This document shows, one piece after another, positions 8,822 to 16,230 of a stretch of 16,230 nt of DNA (position 1 is the stretch's first letter; every line of letters starts with the position of its first letter). The notes under the pieces are model-generated. The model did no database searches, had not been told where the DNA came from, and saw nothing but the letters and a program-made list of their open reading frames with translations. The DNA comes from Coemansia sp. RSA 922 (lineage: Eukaryota > Kickxellomycota > Kickxellomycetes > Kickxellales > Kickxellaceae), in NCBI GenBank assembly GCA_027577415.1, contig JANBQS010000513.1:1-16230 (forward strand), read 5' to 3'. The position numbers and the translations under genes are program-made.

Positions 8822-9454
8822 CTAAACTGCTTGCTTCAAGTTTCTGACAATCATATCGCGGTACGTGTCCAAAGCAGGCGGCTTGACCCCAGTTATCTTG
8901 GCAGCTGTGACGTCCCACTTCGCAAGCTGTACCTTCTGTCTGAAGAGCGGGTCTTTCTCAAACTCGCCCTTCTCAGTAGGAGAAAATAGACCCAATTTCA
9001 TTGAGATAAGCACAGCGTCACCGTCATTGGGACCGGTTTGGAAGTTTAAGTTAGTGGATAATAGGTAGCGCTTGGCCTGGATGTTAGACTCGACCAACTC
9101 GCTTGTCTTGTTGGAGAAGCCGAGCTTGCGCAAGTACGCGGCACCAAGTCTGCTGTAAGCAGCTTCACCTTCAATACCGGAAGCTTCAATCAGCTGGTAC
9201 AGTGAATCGTAAACATAATGGCTCACACTGCTTTTCCGTGGTGGCGGAATGAGGTGGCCGATATCAAGCAAAAGGGCGGCCATAATGGTTTCTTCGTTGG
9301 CGCCTTCATTCTTGGTGAGCTGCGCGGCTTGAAGCGCATGGTCCAGCTGCGTCATCTTTCCGCAAATGTGCTCCTTCTTGCTGCCAGTTTGGAGTAGCTC
9401 GAACACCATGGTTGCTCGCTGCTCGGGAGTCATGGTAGTGGTAGAGGTGGACAT
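8822..9454 (-). CDS. PhnZ-like HD-domain protein, probably catalytically dead
   Basis: The 210-residue protein matches the architecture of PhnZ-type HD oxygenases, the di-iron enzymes that split the C-P bond of 2-amino-1-hydroxyethylphosphonate. Visible family motifs are TQLDHALQAA (35-44), LLDIGHL (62-68), RLGAAYLRKLGF (102-113), IQAKRYL (125-131) and AKWD (178-181). Family ligands kept are H39, D64 and D181. The presumed substrate-contact residues H67 and K128 are also kept. Three expected iron-ligand histidines are replaced: the His of the HD pair is L63, the His of the HE pair is Y100, and the His before the AKRYL motif is N124. The frame is intact over the full family length, so this looks like a maintained pseudoenzyme rather than a decaying gene. 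No phosphonate-pathway partner (PhnY-like) lies in the window. The ATG at 9454 follows a short leader below a TATA box. Confidence 0.85.
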   Translation of the reverse strand: MSTSTTTMTPEQRATMVFELLQTGSKKEHICGKMTQLDHALQAAQLTKNEGANEETIMAALLLDIGHLIPPPRKSSVSHYVYDSLYQLIEASGIEGEAAYSRLGAAYLRKLGFSNKTSELVESNIQAKRYLLSTNLNFQTGPNDGDAVLISMKLGLFSPTEKGEFEKDPLFRQKVQLAKWDVTAAKITGVKPPALDTYRDMIVRNLKQAV

Positions 9455-9550
9455 TGTAAAATAAGCAGTTGATCAATCTGGTTAGTATTGGTTGTGGTTG
9501 TGAAAGATATTCGTGTTCGTCAATTTGAGAGACCACGCCAAGCACTGTAG

Positions 9551-9558
9551 CTTTTATA
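9551..9558 (-). promoter_or_regulatory. TATA box of the HD-domain gene
   Basis: CTTTTATA on the plus strand reads TATAAAAG on the gene's strand, about 97 bases upstream of its ATG. With initiation about 30 bases downstream, the 5' UTR would be near 65 bases. Confidence 0.6.
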
Positions 9559-10037
9559 GCATTCTGATAACGAGCGAGCCCTTTCGTGGGAATACATGGA
9601 GCGACCAACAATGTTAAACCTAATCTGCAAATGTCACATGTGTATTGTGCATGTACATCTTTGCATTAGGTCGCATTAATCGTCTTTAATCTACAGCAGC
9701 AATACAGGCAGCAATAATATATTGCTTAGTACATGTTTTCAAGCACAATGCAAATCGACAAATATGCCGCCTGCAAGCATAAGAGTATATATTGCGGCAG
9801 CACTGTCAGACAGGTTGAGAATTTTTTATCCCCACCAGTGCACGTAATCAGAGCGCTTCTAATAAATGCCAAGTTGCTCTAATTTTAAGGCATGAGCGCA
9901 GGTAATTACTACAAAAAACATGCAAACTATTATAACTACTAACTCGATCTCCTATCTTTGCGCGAGCGACCGGCTGTGTCCTTCTGTCTGTCATTTCTGC
10001 CCCATTTGTCTACTCTGGGACTGCTAGTGGATGTAAA
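9559..10037. other. AT-rich spacer left of the mariner element
   Basis: I see no gene, repeat array or RNA here. It is the upstream side of the HD-domain gene and the left flank of the transposon insertion. Confidence 0.5.
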
Positions 10038-10039
10038 TA

Positions 10040-10075
10040 CAGTCAACCTTAGAAAGTCAATGGATTCCCTAAACC
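10040..10075 (+). repeat. Left terminal inverted repeat
   Basis: It begins CAGTCAACC. Compared with the reverse complement of the right end, 19 of the first 26 positions match, including AGTCAACC, AAAGTC and TGGAT. A further shared block CCTAAACC (10068-10075) aligns after a gap. Confidence 0.75.
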
Positions 10076-10177
10076 TAGAATGCCTCTGCCCCCCTAGTCC
10101 TTGCCTTTTTCAAGATCACAGACAACAACCGCCTTTTGCACTCTTACTTCACCTCGATACCTCTCCTATGTATAAAT

Positions 10178-11271
10178 ATGCCTCTTAAAAGAATTGACTT
10201 CTCACAAAATTCAACCCCCAGAATTCCAGGGTGAAATTCAGTCTCACCTTCGCGTTTTAATTCTTGTCAATTTCGCTCAGAGTCTTTCTTTTGGACAATG
10301 CTCTCTCTTATATTCATGGCCTAGGACCTGGTGCGAGCGTTTGTAAGAACACCATTAGATACTGGTATAAGCGCTTTGAACACGGATATTTTAACCTCGA
10401 AGATCGCCCCAGATCAGGCAGAATTCCGAACTACGATAATGACGAGTTGATTGAAATACTTCACGACGAAATAGTCGAGAACCCTAGGATTACTTGGGAG
10501 AAGTTAGCGACCATTGGGCACTGTAGTATTGTCAGGGTACATCACATCGTAACTGAGCGGCTTGGGTACAAACGTTGTATGGACCATGTAATACCTCATG
10601 TATTGATGCCTGACCAAATCGAAGCAAGGCTCGATTTCTGCCACAACTTTATAGACAAGTATACCAACGTTTCTCCACAGACACGCGCCAACCTTGTGAC
10701 AGGCGACGAGACCTATATACCTTTTCATACACCGCCGATACATAGTGAACGTTATGCATTCATAGGACACGACGTGCCCAGAGTTGAATCAGTACAGCCA
10801 AGTCATTGGGAAAGTAAGGTCCTATGTACATTCTTTGTGTCGCAAAAGGGGTGGCTCCTTGAGCACTACCTTCGACGTGGAGAGTATATGAATCAGACCA
10901 TTTTCTGGGGAGAAGTTATTCCACAAGTTGTCAAAGCTTGGAAGTCTATAGCTGGGAATGACTATCCTTCAAGAATACACATGCACTTTGACAACACACG
11001 GCCACACAATCGCCCTATGGACATGGACCCGCCAGAGTTCCATTTACTCAAGGCGCCTCCGTACTCTCCAGATCTGTCACCCTGCGACTTTTTATTCTTC
11101 CCTTGGATGAAAAGCCAGATGCCAAAAGACGTTGAGCCAGAGGAAGAATCCGTTAAATCTGCTTGGAACAAAGTGGTCTCTCGTATCTCACTGGAGTACT
11201 ATACGACTCTCGTTGATGAATGGTTGAAACGGTGCAGGAAGGTCATTGCTGCTGATGGACAGTCTATTTAA
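10178..11271 (+). pseudogene. Mariner-family transposase, N-terminus frameshifted
   Basis: From the first mariner-like helix-turn-helix residues to the stop at 11269-11271 the protein reads as a mariner transposase: WYKRFEHGYFNLEDRPRSGR, then VIPHVLMPDQ. The catalytic motifs are VTGDET, HFDNTRPHN and YSPDLSPCDF, so all three Asp are present. The main frame has no ATG before the middle of the protein and a TAA at 10258. The likely original start is the ATG at 10178, right after a TATAAA. The family-like N-terminal HTH sequence is spread over three frames: 10178 to about 10231, about 10230 to about 10308, then the main frame. Each change behaves like one extra base, near the GGG at 10229-10231 and the CT repeat at 10301-10308. 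An intact protein would be about 364 residues. The spacing between Asp 2 and Asp 3 is 31 residues rather than mariner's usual 34. Confidence 0.8.
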
Positions 11272-11282
11272 AATGGACTTTG

Positions 11283-11327
11283 GGTTTAGGAATAAATCTT
11301 GATCCAAAGACTTTTTTGGGTTGACTA
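11283..11327 (-). repeat. Right terminal inverted repeat
   Basis: Read on the minus strand from 11327 it begins TAGTCAACCC, then AAAAAAGTC and TGGAT. It reaches CCTAAACC (11283-11290) after about 9 more bases than the left copy. The outermost base differs from the left end (T against C). Confidence 0.75.
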
Positions 11328-11329
11328 TA

Positions 11330-11874
11330 ATTTGTGCTGCCCTGCTTTTAGAACCCGCCACAACCTTGAGTGTGCTCTAATTGAATATGCCTTTTGACTG
11401 GCAGACTATGTTAAATGCCGCTGTCTTTATAGCTGTGTACGACTACAAGCAATAATCTATTGTACTCTGCTATTACGCCAAGTTTGGTAGCCCCTGTAGC
11501 GACTCATGATTTGTATCAGGCAGTTGAAACTTTTGGGAGTATATTAGGCACTAGAAGCAATGGATTGGCTAAATTGCTCGAATATTTAGTGGCTTCATAG
11601 AGGAATAATACCTGAGTTTACGCTAATAAGGCTGACCACAAGCGCAGTTTAGCTGGTAAGCAATTAGTCTCTATGAGTAGCCACTGCACAAGTACGAACA
11701 ACGTACCACATCACTTGTGGATTGACAACTCAGTCACATGTATACTGGCAAGTGCATTAGTTCCGATGGCCTTTGAACATGATGGCGCAAATTGCAGTTA
11801 ACTACAACATTGTTCTTTTTTTATTTGTTTTAACTTGTCTTTCTTTAGTTTAACCTATTCTACACTTTACAATA
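11330..11874. other. AT-rich spacer upstream of the lipase gene
   Basis: Nothing gene-like or repetitive is visible. The last 60 bases before the lipase ATG are T/C-rich (T7 at 11815-11821, TTGTCTTTCTTTAG), which fits a fungal pyrimidine-rich core promoter or a leader 3' splice site. Confidence 0.45.
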
Positions 11875-12866
11875 ATGGTGTCTGTACTATCAACATTTGC
11901 CAGAATTATCTTGTGCCTTGCGTTTCTAATTGCCAACTCATCATGCTCCCTGGTACCGAGTACAATGCCAAAAGATATATTAGCAGACAAAGTTGGCATG
12001 CCGGCTGGTATATTGGATTTTATGGCATCAATGCTTACGGGGGGGGTGATAGTGCCAGCAGAAATATGACAATTCCTGATATAAATGCCACCCTTTCAAT
12101 GCATGACGCACCAGTGGTTCTACAAGATACACTCGACTTGTATGCAGCCTATGCTGGCGCAGCGTACAACATATCTAAAAACTGGACTTGCGGCACTGAG
12201 TGTAAGCATTCTGGAACAGAAGGTACAACGGTTTTATACCATTGGAACAACGACACCTTTCCCAGTGTTGGATTCATTGCTACCAATGCCCACAGCAAGA
12301 CCATCATCGTGTCTTTCCGTGGGACGACTGTGATTGGTGACTGGATGGAAAATTATTTTCTCGACCCAGTGGATTGGCCCGAAAATGTCAATGGCGCTAG
12401 CGTGGTCACGGGATTCTTGAGTGGCTACCTCGTTGTCAGTGTAGAGGTGGCACAGTTTGTATACGACTTGAGTGTAAAGTTCCCAGATTATAAGATTGTG
12501 GCCACTGGACACTCGCTGGGTGGAGCTCGCGCTTCATTTTTTGTGGCAGATCTGACTTTGAAATACCCAAACATAACATCACGAATGGAGTTATATACTT
12601 ACGGTCAGCCCAAATGCGGAAATAAAGCGTTTGCCCAATATATGGACAATCTGGGTATTCCGACTTTTCGCGAGGTTAACAGAGGTGACATTGTACCACA
12701 TCTTCCCTCGGATTACACTCGATATGTACACTTTGGAAACGAAGTTTGGTTCACCTTTTCGGGAAAGACGGTACTATGCAAAAGCGGAAAGTATAGCAGT
12801 TGTTCTGCCAGTCTATCACCATTATCGTACAGCTTTTCTGACCACACAACGTACAAAGACTTGTAG
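11875..12866 (+). CDS. Secreted class 3 lipase, Rhizomucor miehei type; two frames to be joined
   Basis: This is a triacylglycerol-lipase-like alpha/beta hydrolase (Lipase_3). The downstream frame carries the FRGT oxyanion-hole motif, a lid-like IGDWMENYF and the nucleophile elbow GHSLGG (Ser codon 12513). It also carries Asp in NRGDIVPHLP (codon 12687) and His in SDHTTY (codon 12843), a complete triad. Cys pairs in WTCGTEC and LCKSGKYSSC match those of fungal lipases. The ATG at 11875 (AATAATGG) starts a clear signal peptide, with a hydrophobic core ILCLAFLIA, but in a different frame that stops at 12069. Two readings join them. One is a 107-nt intron 12008-12114 (GTATAT...CACCAG) in correct phase, giving 294 residues. 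The other is a one-base loss in the G8 run at 12039-12046, giving about 330. The downstream frame alone lacks an ATG or signal at its start. A role in extracellular lipid digestion is inferred. Confidence 0.85.
12008..12114 (+). other. Possible intron in the lipase gene
   Basis: GTATAT at 12008 and CACCAG ending at 12114 give a 107-nt intron. It moves the reading from the signal-peptide frame to the lipase frame in correct phase (G|TG codon). TGAC at 12104-12107, just upstream of the AG, could be the branch point. Against it, the second frame inside the intron also looks coding (NMT and NAT sequons), so a frameshift at the G8 run remains a rival. Confidence 0.4.
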
Positions 12867-12916
12867 TTCGTTGGGAGTTTCCAGCACAAGACTAATATAT
12901 CCACATTTCAGCGAGT

Positions 12917-12922
12917 AATAAA
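12917..12922 (+). terminator. AATAAA poly(A) signal of the lipase gene
   Basis: AATAAA lies 51 bases past the lipase stop codon, the usual distance for a fungal 3' UTR signal. Confidence 0.5.
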
Positions 12923-13136
12923 TATGCTAGCGCCAATTCCACACTTGAATCGTGAGCGTGACAAGAGCCGCCACCAGGCGGTTCTCATACCCACAAGAAT
13001 CTTAGATGTTTCAATTGTGTGAAAGATAGATGCGGAGAGGTTTCAGAGGTTCCACTTCCCTCTACATACACTTTTCTCTTTACCTCTCTGGCTAGCTTGT
13101 AGCTATATCACTCATTATTATTTATTTATTTTTACG

Positions 13137-15119
13137 ATGACTATAGGCTTAGAAAAAGGCGTAATCGGCACTCTGAACAACGCCGCAACGGCTCCCAGCG
13201 ATGTGCTGCAACTGATCTTTCGCTACTTATCGCCAGCTCCGCATCCCCGCTGTTCCCCCGAAGATCTGCTGACGCACTTGCAAAGTATCCAAAGAGTTGC
13301 CGCCGTCAACTGTCAGTGGCGCGCCACCGCGTTACCCACATTCTATCGCACTGTTCTTGTGGCTATTGGAGACCCTGAAGCGAAGGCAGTTCCATTTGAC
13401 TCTTTTGCCAATAGGGGAGCTTACCAGGAAGGCAAATACCAAAAGGACGCAGATCCACCGACCACTGGCGTTGAAATAAAGCTGCGTACCAACATCGAGC
13501 TTCTTCACGCGATGGGCCAGACTGACAACGCGCGCGAGGCGCAGATTATTGTGCACGGCTTGGGACAGACGGCGGTTCAAATCATGCACCAGCTTCAACT
13601 AGCTGGGTTCGGCGGTGGAAAGATTGTCTGGCCTGGGGTTGAGCGTCTGCGCATCGACACGTTTTACGCAGACTTCGTTACACAGACTAAAGAGAGGCAT
13701 GACTTTGGACCCGAGTACAATGGTAGTCATGTAATCGGGACTGGGCATACCTACCATAGGGCACTCAATGAACTTTTGTCGCGGGCTTTGCCGTCGCTCC
13801 GAGAGATTGAATACTACGGCGACACGACTGTGGAGATATACGCCGCTGTCCCGGTTAACGGTCTTATATACGAGAGGTTGCATGGACCTACGCAGCTGCG
13901 CACACTACGGATCGCAGGAGACTGTGGACCCGATGTCTCTAACGAGAACAAGAAGGAAGGAAAACTGGATGCCCCAGTTTGCATTGAGCGCCTGGAAATC
14001 GACACCACCGAGGGGGTATTCTCGATATCGATGCCGCCCATCCTGGCCAGCTCTCTAACTGAGCTAAAGTTGGAGCCTGCCATAGTCGACGAGGTATGGA
14101 AGCCCTTTGTGTCCAAGGTAGTTCCAACCTCAAACATAACTCCTCTACTGTTTTCCTCCTTGACGACCCTAAAGCTGGGGTTCTCGATGATGCACGAGCA
14201 CTTTTTGAACAAGTCAGCGGCCTCCAGAACCTTTGATCTATCGTCCAGCGACGGCGACGGTCTGTTTGCCAAAGTCAAGCCGCGCTTTATGAGGTCGGCC
14301 AAGTATGGTCGGCCAAAGTTCCCAGTGCTTACGAGTCTCGAGATCCGCCACTTTCCACGAAACCTCAAAAAGTTTCTGACGCTGTTTGCCGCCAGCCCCA
14401 TTGCTTCGCTGGTTATCTGCGACACGCCGTTCACCGCCCAAGTTAGCTTAGATTTGTCCAAGTTCCATGGCTTGCGCAGTCTCGCCATCCGTATTACAGA
14501 GGCCATGAATCTACGCGAGACTACTAACATTAACGAGGCGTTGTCGGCTATATTTTCTACTGTCACTCCAAGTCTTCAGCACTTGACGCTGGCCATGGAC
14601 ATCGACAAGAACGTGGGCCTACAACTCGGCACACCTCCGTTTGCAGACAGTTTGCGCTTGTTGACGTTGGAGGGCGAGTACGGCCAGCGCGATGTCGAGA
14701 GTCTATTGCAGCTCTTCCCGTACTTGCATAGCGTTAGTATCTGTGCTATAGTTAGCGAGCCGATTGCTACTGTGTCTAATCTCGTCGATGAGTACCGCCG
14801 TGCCAACACCGCGCAGCTTTTGACTGCCCTAAACTCCTCGCTGCGCGTTCTGAGTGTACATGACAAACGTTATTATACTGGATTTGGTGGCTCGGACCGT
14901 GTTTCTCATAGAAACCACACGCTACCTCTGGGGCTCGATAATTACCGCGGCTTGCTTGTTGGCTTGGTATGCCGCCTGCCTGCGCTCGATAGACTTCGAG
15001 TTGGTTCCAAGTATCTGGATGGCGTTAATGAGGTTATCAGCGCTCTGGTTGATGCTAGTGTCAGCCCAGAGCATACTGATTTTCTTGGGCGTCTCAGAGT
15101 CCAACCTTTGGACAGCTAA
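13137..15119 (+). CDS. F-box/leucine-rich-repeat-like protein
   Basis: The 660-residue protein starts at the ATG at 13137, after a T-rich leader and an upstream CT-rich tract. Residues 20-76 resemble an F-box: APSDVLQLIFRYLSP, then an insert, then VAAVNCQWRATALPTFYRTV. From about 210 to 640 there are roughly a dozen degenerate LxxLxL units, for example LREIEYYG, LRTLRIAG, LTELKLEP, LTTLKLGF, LTSLEIRHF, LQHLTLAM, LRLLTLEG and LRVLSVHD. That is the layout of substrate adaptors for SCF ubiquitin ligases, so binding to Skp1 is inferred. Large lineage-expanded families of this kind are common in some early fungi. No intron is evident. The last residues LRVQPLDS look natural, but a protein-like stretch continues in another frame past the stop (see findings). 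Confidence 0.75.
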   Translation: MTIGLEKGVIGTLNNAATAPSDVLQLIFRYLSPAPHPRCSPEDLLTHLQSIQRVAAVNCQWRATALPTFYRTVLVAIGDPEAKAVPFDSFANRGAYQEGKYQKDADPPTTGVEIKLRTNIELLHAMGQTDNAREAQIIVHGLGQTAVQIMHQLQLAGFGGGKIVWPGVERLRIDTFYADFVTQTKERHDFGPEYNGSHVIGTGHTYHRALNELLSRALPSLREIEYYGDTTVEIYAAVPVNGLIYERLHGPTQLRTLRIAGDCGPDVSNENKKEGKLDAPVCIERLEIDTTEGVFSISMPPILASSLTELKLEPAIVDEVWKPFVSKVVPTSNITPLLFSSLTTLKLGFSMMHEHFLNKSAASRTFDLSSSDGDGLFAKVKPRFMRSAKYGRPKFPVLTSLEIRHFPRNLKKFLTLFAASPIASLVICDTPFTAQVSLDLSKFHGLRSLAIRITEAMNLRETTNINEALSAIFSTVTPSLQHLTLAMDIDKNVGLQLGTPPFADSLRLLTLEGEYGQRDVESLLQLFPYLHSVSICAIVSEPIATVSNLVDEYRRANTAQLLTALNSSLRVLSVHDKRYYTGFGGSDRVSHRNHTLPLGLDNYRGLLVGLVCRLPALDRLRVGSKYLDGVNEVISALVDASVSPEHTDFLGRLRVQPLDS

Positions 15120-15788
15120 TGTCATTGATGATTTCTTTTCTCTTGCTGTCGCCCTCAATTTACCTGTTGCATATAAAATACCGTTGGACGAATACCACTC
15201 ATTCATCAAATAACTTGTACTACTTGTAATTTGTAAAAAAAAGACGTGTTGACATGCCTGGGTATTATTGGTAGACACCAGCGCTTCTTTGTAAAAAGGC
15301 GCCTAAACAACGCGTCATCAACATGGAAACACTCCATTTCGGACATGATTAATTACGTCATGTTTTTTATTCCTTTGAAACAAAGGAAGCACACTAATAG
15401 GATGTTGCCTCTCTTCAGCTTCTGCGGTGATTGCCAGAGGATACAAAGAAGGAAAAGAAGAGTGCACGGTTTTCTGCCTTTGCAAACGAATACGTCATTC
15501 ACAAAGTCACTATAATGTTGTAAAGCATTCGGATACTCTTTGAAGCTAAGGGCTGTGTTTGTTGAAGACACACCCTGTTGCTAGCCCAAAAATAAATTTG
15601 TAGGGGGAAGAGTATCTTTTGCCCTTCCTTCCCATCGTGAATGCAAGAAAGGCGTCGTCCTTTCCTGCTATAAAAACCAAGCTGTCGCCGCCGCCATTTA
15701 CGCTTTCAGAACAATCACCACACTTTTTCTACCAGGTACACATACATACATTTATTGATCTACTGCTGCTGCAAATAGTATTGACAAG
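15120..15788. other. Spacer with 3' end of the F-box gene and promoter of the last gene
   Basis: Open frames here begin at TTG or GTG and look like chance. AATAAA occurs at 15591-15596, far from the F-box stop. The right end holds the TATA box and leader of the last gene, with a possible leader intron GTACAC...AATAG (15736-15778) that would be only 43 nt. Confidence 0.45.
15669..15676 (+). promoter_or_regulatory. TATA box TATAAAAA of the last gene
   Basis: It lies 120 bases upstream of the ATG at 15789. CA-rich and CT-rich sequence typical of a fungal start-site region follows about 35-65 bases downstream. Confidence 0.55.
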
Positions 15789-16147
15789 ATGGCGATGTAT
15801 TTTGATGTTCGTTGTGATGCGAGTGGTAACGTTTGTATTAAGGAAAGTACCCCAGTGCTTAATGATAATACAAAGGCGGTTGAAAATTCGCTTTTGAAAT
15901 TCGCAAACAAGTTTAATTGCGGCTTAATGATTATTGAGAAGAGCAAGTGGACGCAAGTCACTGAAGATAATTTAGGTTCGGTGAGAGATAAAGATAAAAG
16001 GGTAATACCTATTACACCTTTTCAAACGAGGTCAAGCTACAGGATATTGCAAGTGAAGGATATGAGGCATTATTCAATCGTGTTGAAGGTTTAAGAGACG
16101 CATATATGGATGATCGTCGTATACTAGATGAATGTCTCATCCAGTGA
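15789..16147 (+). CDS. Small two-exon protein of unknown function, 98 aa
   Basis: The ATG at 15789 (CAAGATGG) follows a TATA box and leader. The unspliced frame ends at 16094. Its tail looks non-coding, while a neighbouring frame reads as an acidic, helix-like C-terminus (DIASEGYEALFNRVEGLRD...). An intron at 15981-16042 (62 nt, GTGAGA donor, CTACAG acceptor) joins the two exactly at codon borders. It gives 64 + 34 residues and a TGA at 16145-16147. The protein has no signal peptide or membrane segment. It has two Cys in the first 16 residues and one near the end, and is otherwise polar with an amphipathic C-terminus. I do not recognise the family. A one-base loss in T4 (16019-16022) would also link the frames but is less tidy. 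Confidence 0.55.
15981..16042 (+). other. Intron, 62 nt, phase 0
   Basis: The borders are TCG|GTGAGA and GCTACAG|GATATT. Both are close to fungal consensus, and the length restores the frame between two protein-like segments. A possible branch sequence is TATTAC (16009-16014). Confidence 0.6.
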
Positions 16148-16230
16148 GAGCATCGTGGCATGGTATTATTCTATTGCTCGGTTGGCCAGCCAGTAGCGGG
16201 ATAGACAATTGGCAAGCAGTCCCCCATTTT

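Larger units (their letters stand above)
10040..11327 (+). mobile_element. Tc1/mariner-type DNA transposon, 1288 bp
   Basis: A mariner-family transposase frame is bracketed by inverted ends, and each end abuts a TA dinucleotide (10038-10039 and 11328-11329), the expected target duplication. The length fits mariner elements (about 1.3 kb). A TATAAA lies just before the likely transposase ATG. An AATAAA (11291-11296) falls within the right terminal region. The transposase is frameshifted, so the copy is probably non-autonomous. It sits between the HD-domain and lipase genes without interrupting either. Confidence 0.85.

Noticed and set aside
9306..9611. 101-codon minus-strand frame overlapping the HD-domain gene start
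   Set aside because: It has no ATG at its start, overlaps the TATA box and 5' end of the HD-domain gene in another frame, and shows no motif.
11835..11874. Lipase start upstream of 11875 in the catalytic-domain frame
   Set aside because: It begins at TTG and the peptide has no signal sequence, whereas the ATG at 11875 in the other frame gives a clear one.
13814..14566. 250-codon minus-strand frame opposite the F-box gene
   Set aside because: It is an antisense shadow within a coding gene with clear repeats on the plus strand.
15246..15571. Frames at 15246-15515 (+) and 15353-15571 (-)
   Set aside because: They start at TTG and GTG, overlap each other, and have no promoter, splice site or motif.
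1..16230. CRISPR array, bacterial operon, rRNA genes or viral genes
   Set aside because: No regularly spaced direct repeats, no ribosome binding sites and no rRNA-like sequence were seen. The gene content is fungal nuclear.

Overview
The window looks like nuclear DNA of a fungus. It carries an intron-free gene for the second-largest RNA polymerase III subunit, fungal-type short introns, AT-rich spacers with TATA boxes and AATAAA signals, a Tc1/mariner element, a Rhizomucor-type secreted lipase and an F-box/leucine-rich-repeat protein. The F-box/LRR style and sparse introns make an early-diverging lineage, perhaps Kickxellomycotina, my best guess. That placement is inference from style, not from a marker.

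Layout. Positions 1-2030 are mostly non-coding: a possible 3' end of an upstream gene (2-187), one candidate exon behind a good 3' splice site (863 onward), and a zone full of A/T homopolymers and GA tracts (1050-1720). RPC2 runs leftward from 5530 to 2033. An 810-bp divergent spacer with several perfect inverted repeats and a telobox-like motif separates it from a rightward gene (6340-8736) for a single-pass membrane protein with a bipartite NLS-like motif and a long presumed lumenal domain. A leftward 210-aa PhnZ-like HD-domain protein (9454-8822) converges on it and lacks three of the metal-binding histidines expected for its family.

From 10040 to 11327 lies a 1288-bp mariner-type element with TIRs, a TA duplication and a transposase broken by two frameshifts near its N-terminus. 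Its catalytic acidic residues survive, with a spacing of 31 between the second and third. Next come a secreted class 3 lipase whose signal peptide and catalytic domain are in different frames (intron or frameshift), a 660-aa F-box/LRR-like protein, and a small unrecognised gene whose two reading frames join cleanly through a 62-nt intron.

The genes do not form an obvious pathway; this is an ordinary fungal gene neighbourhood. The observations most worth following are the HD-domain pseudoenzyme, the mariner variant with DD31D spacing, and the NLS-plus-transmembrane protein. I see no convincing multi-gene novel system.
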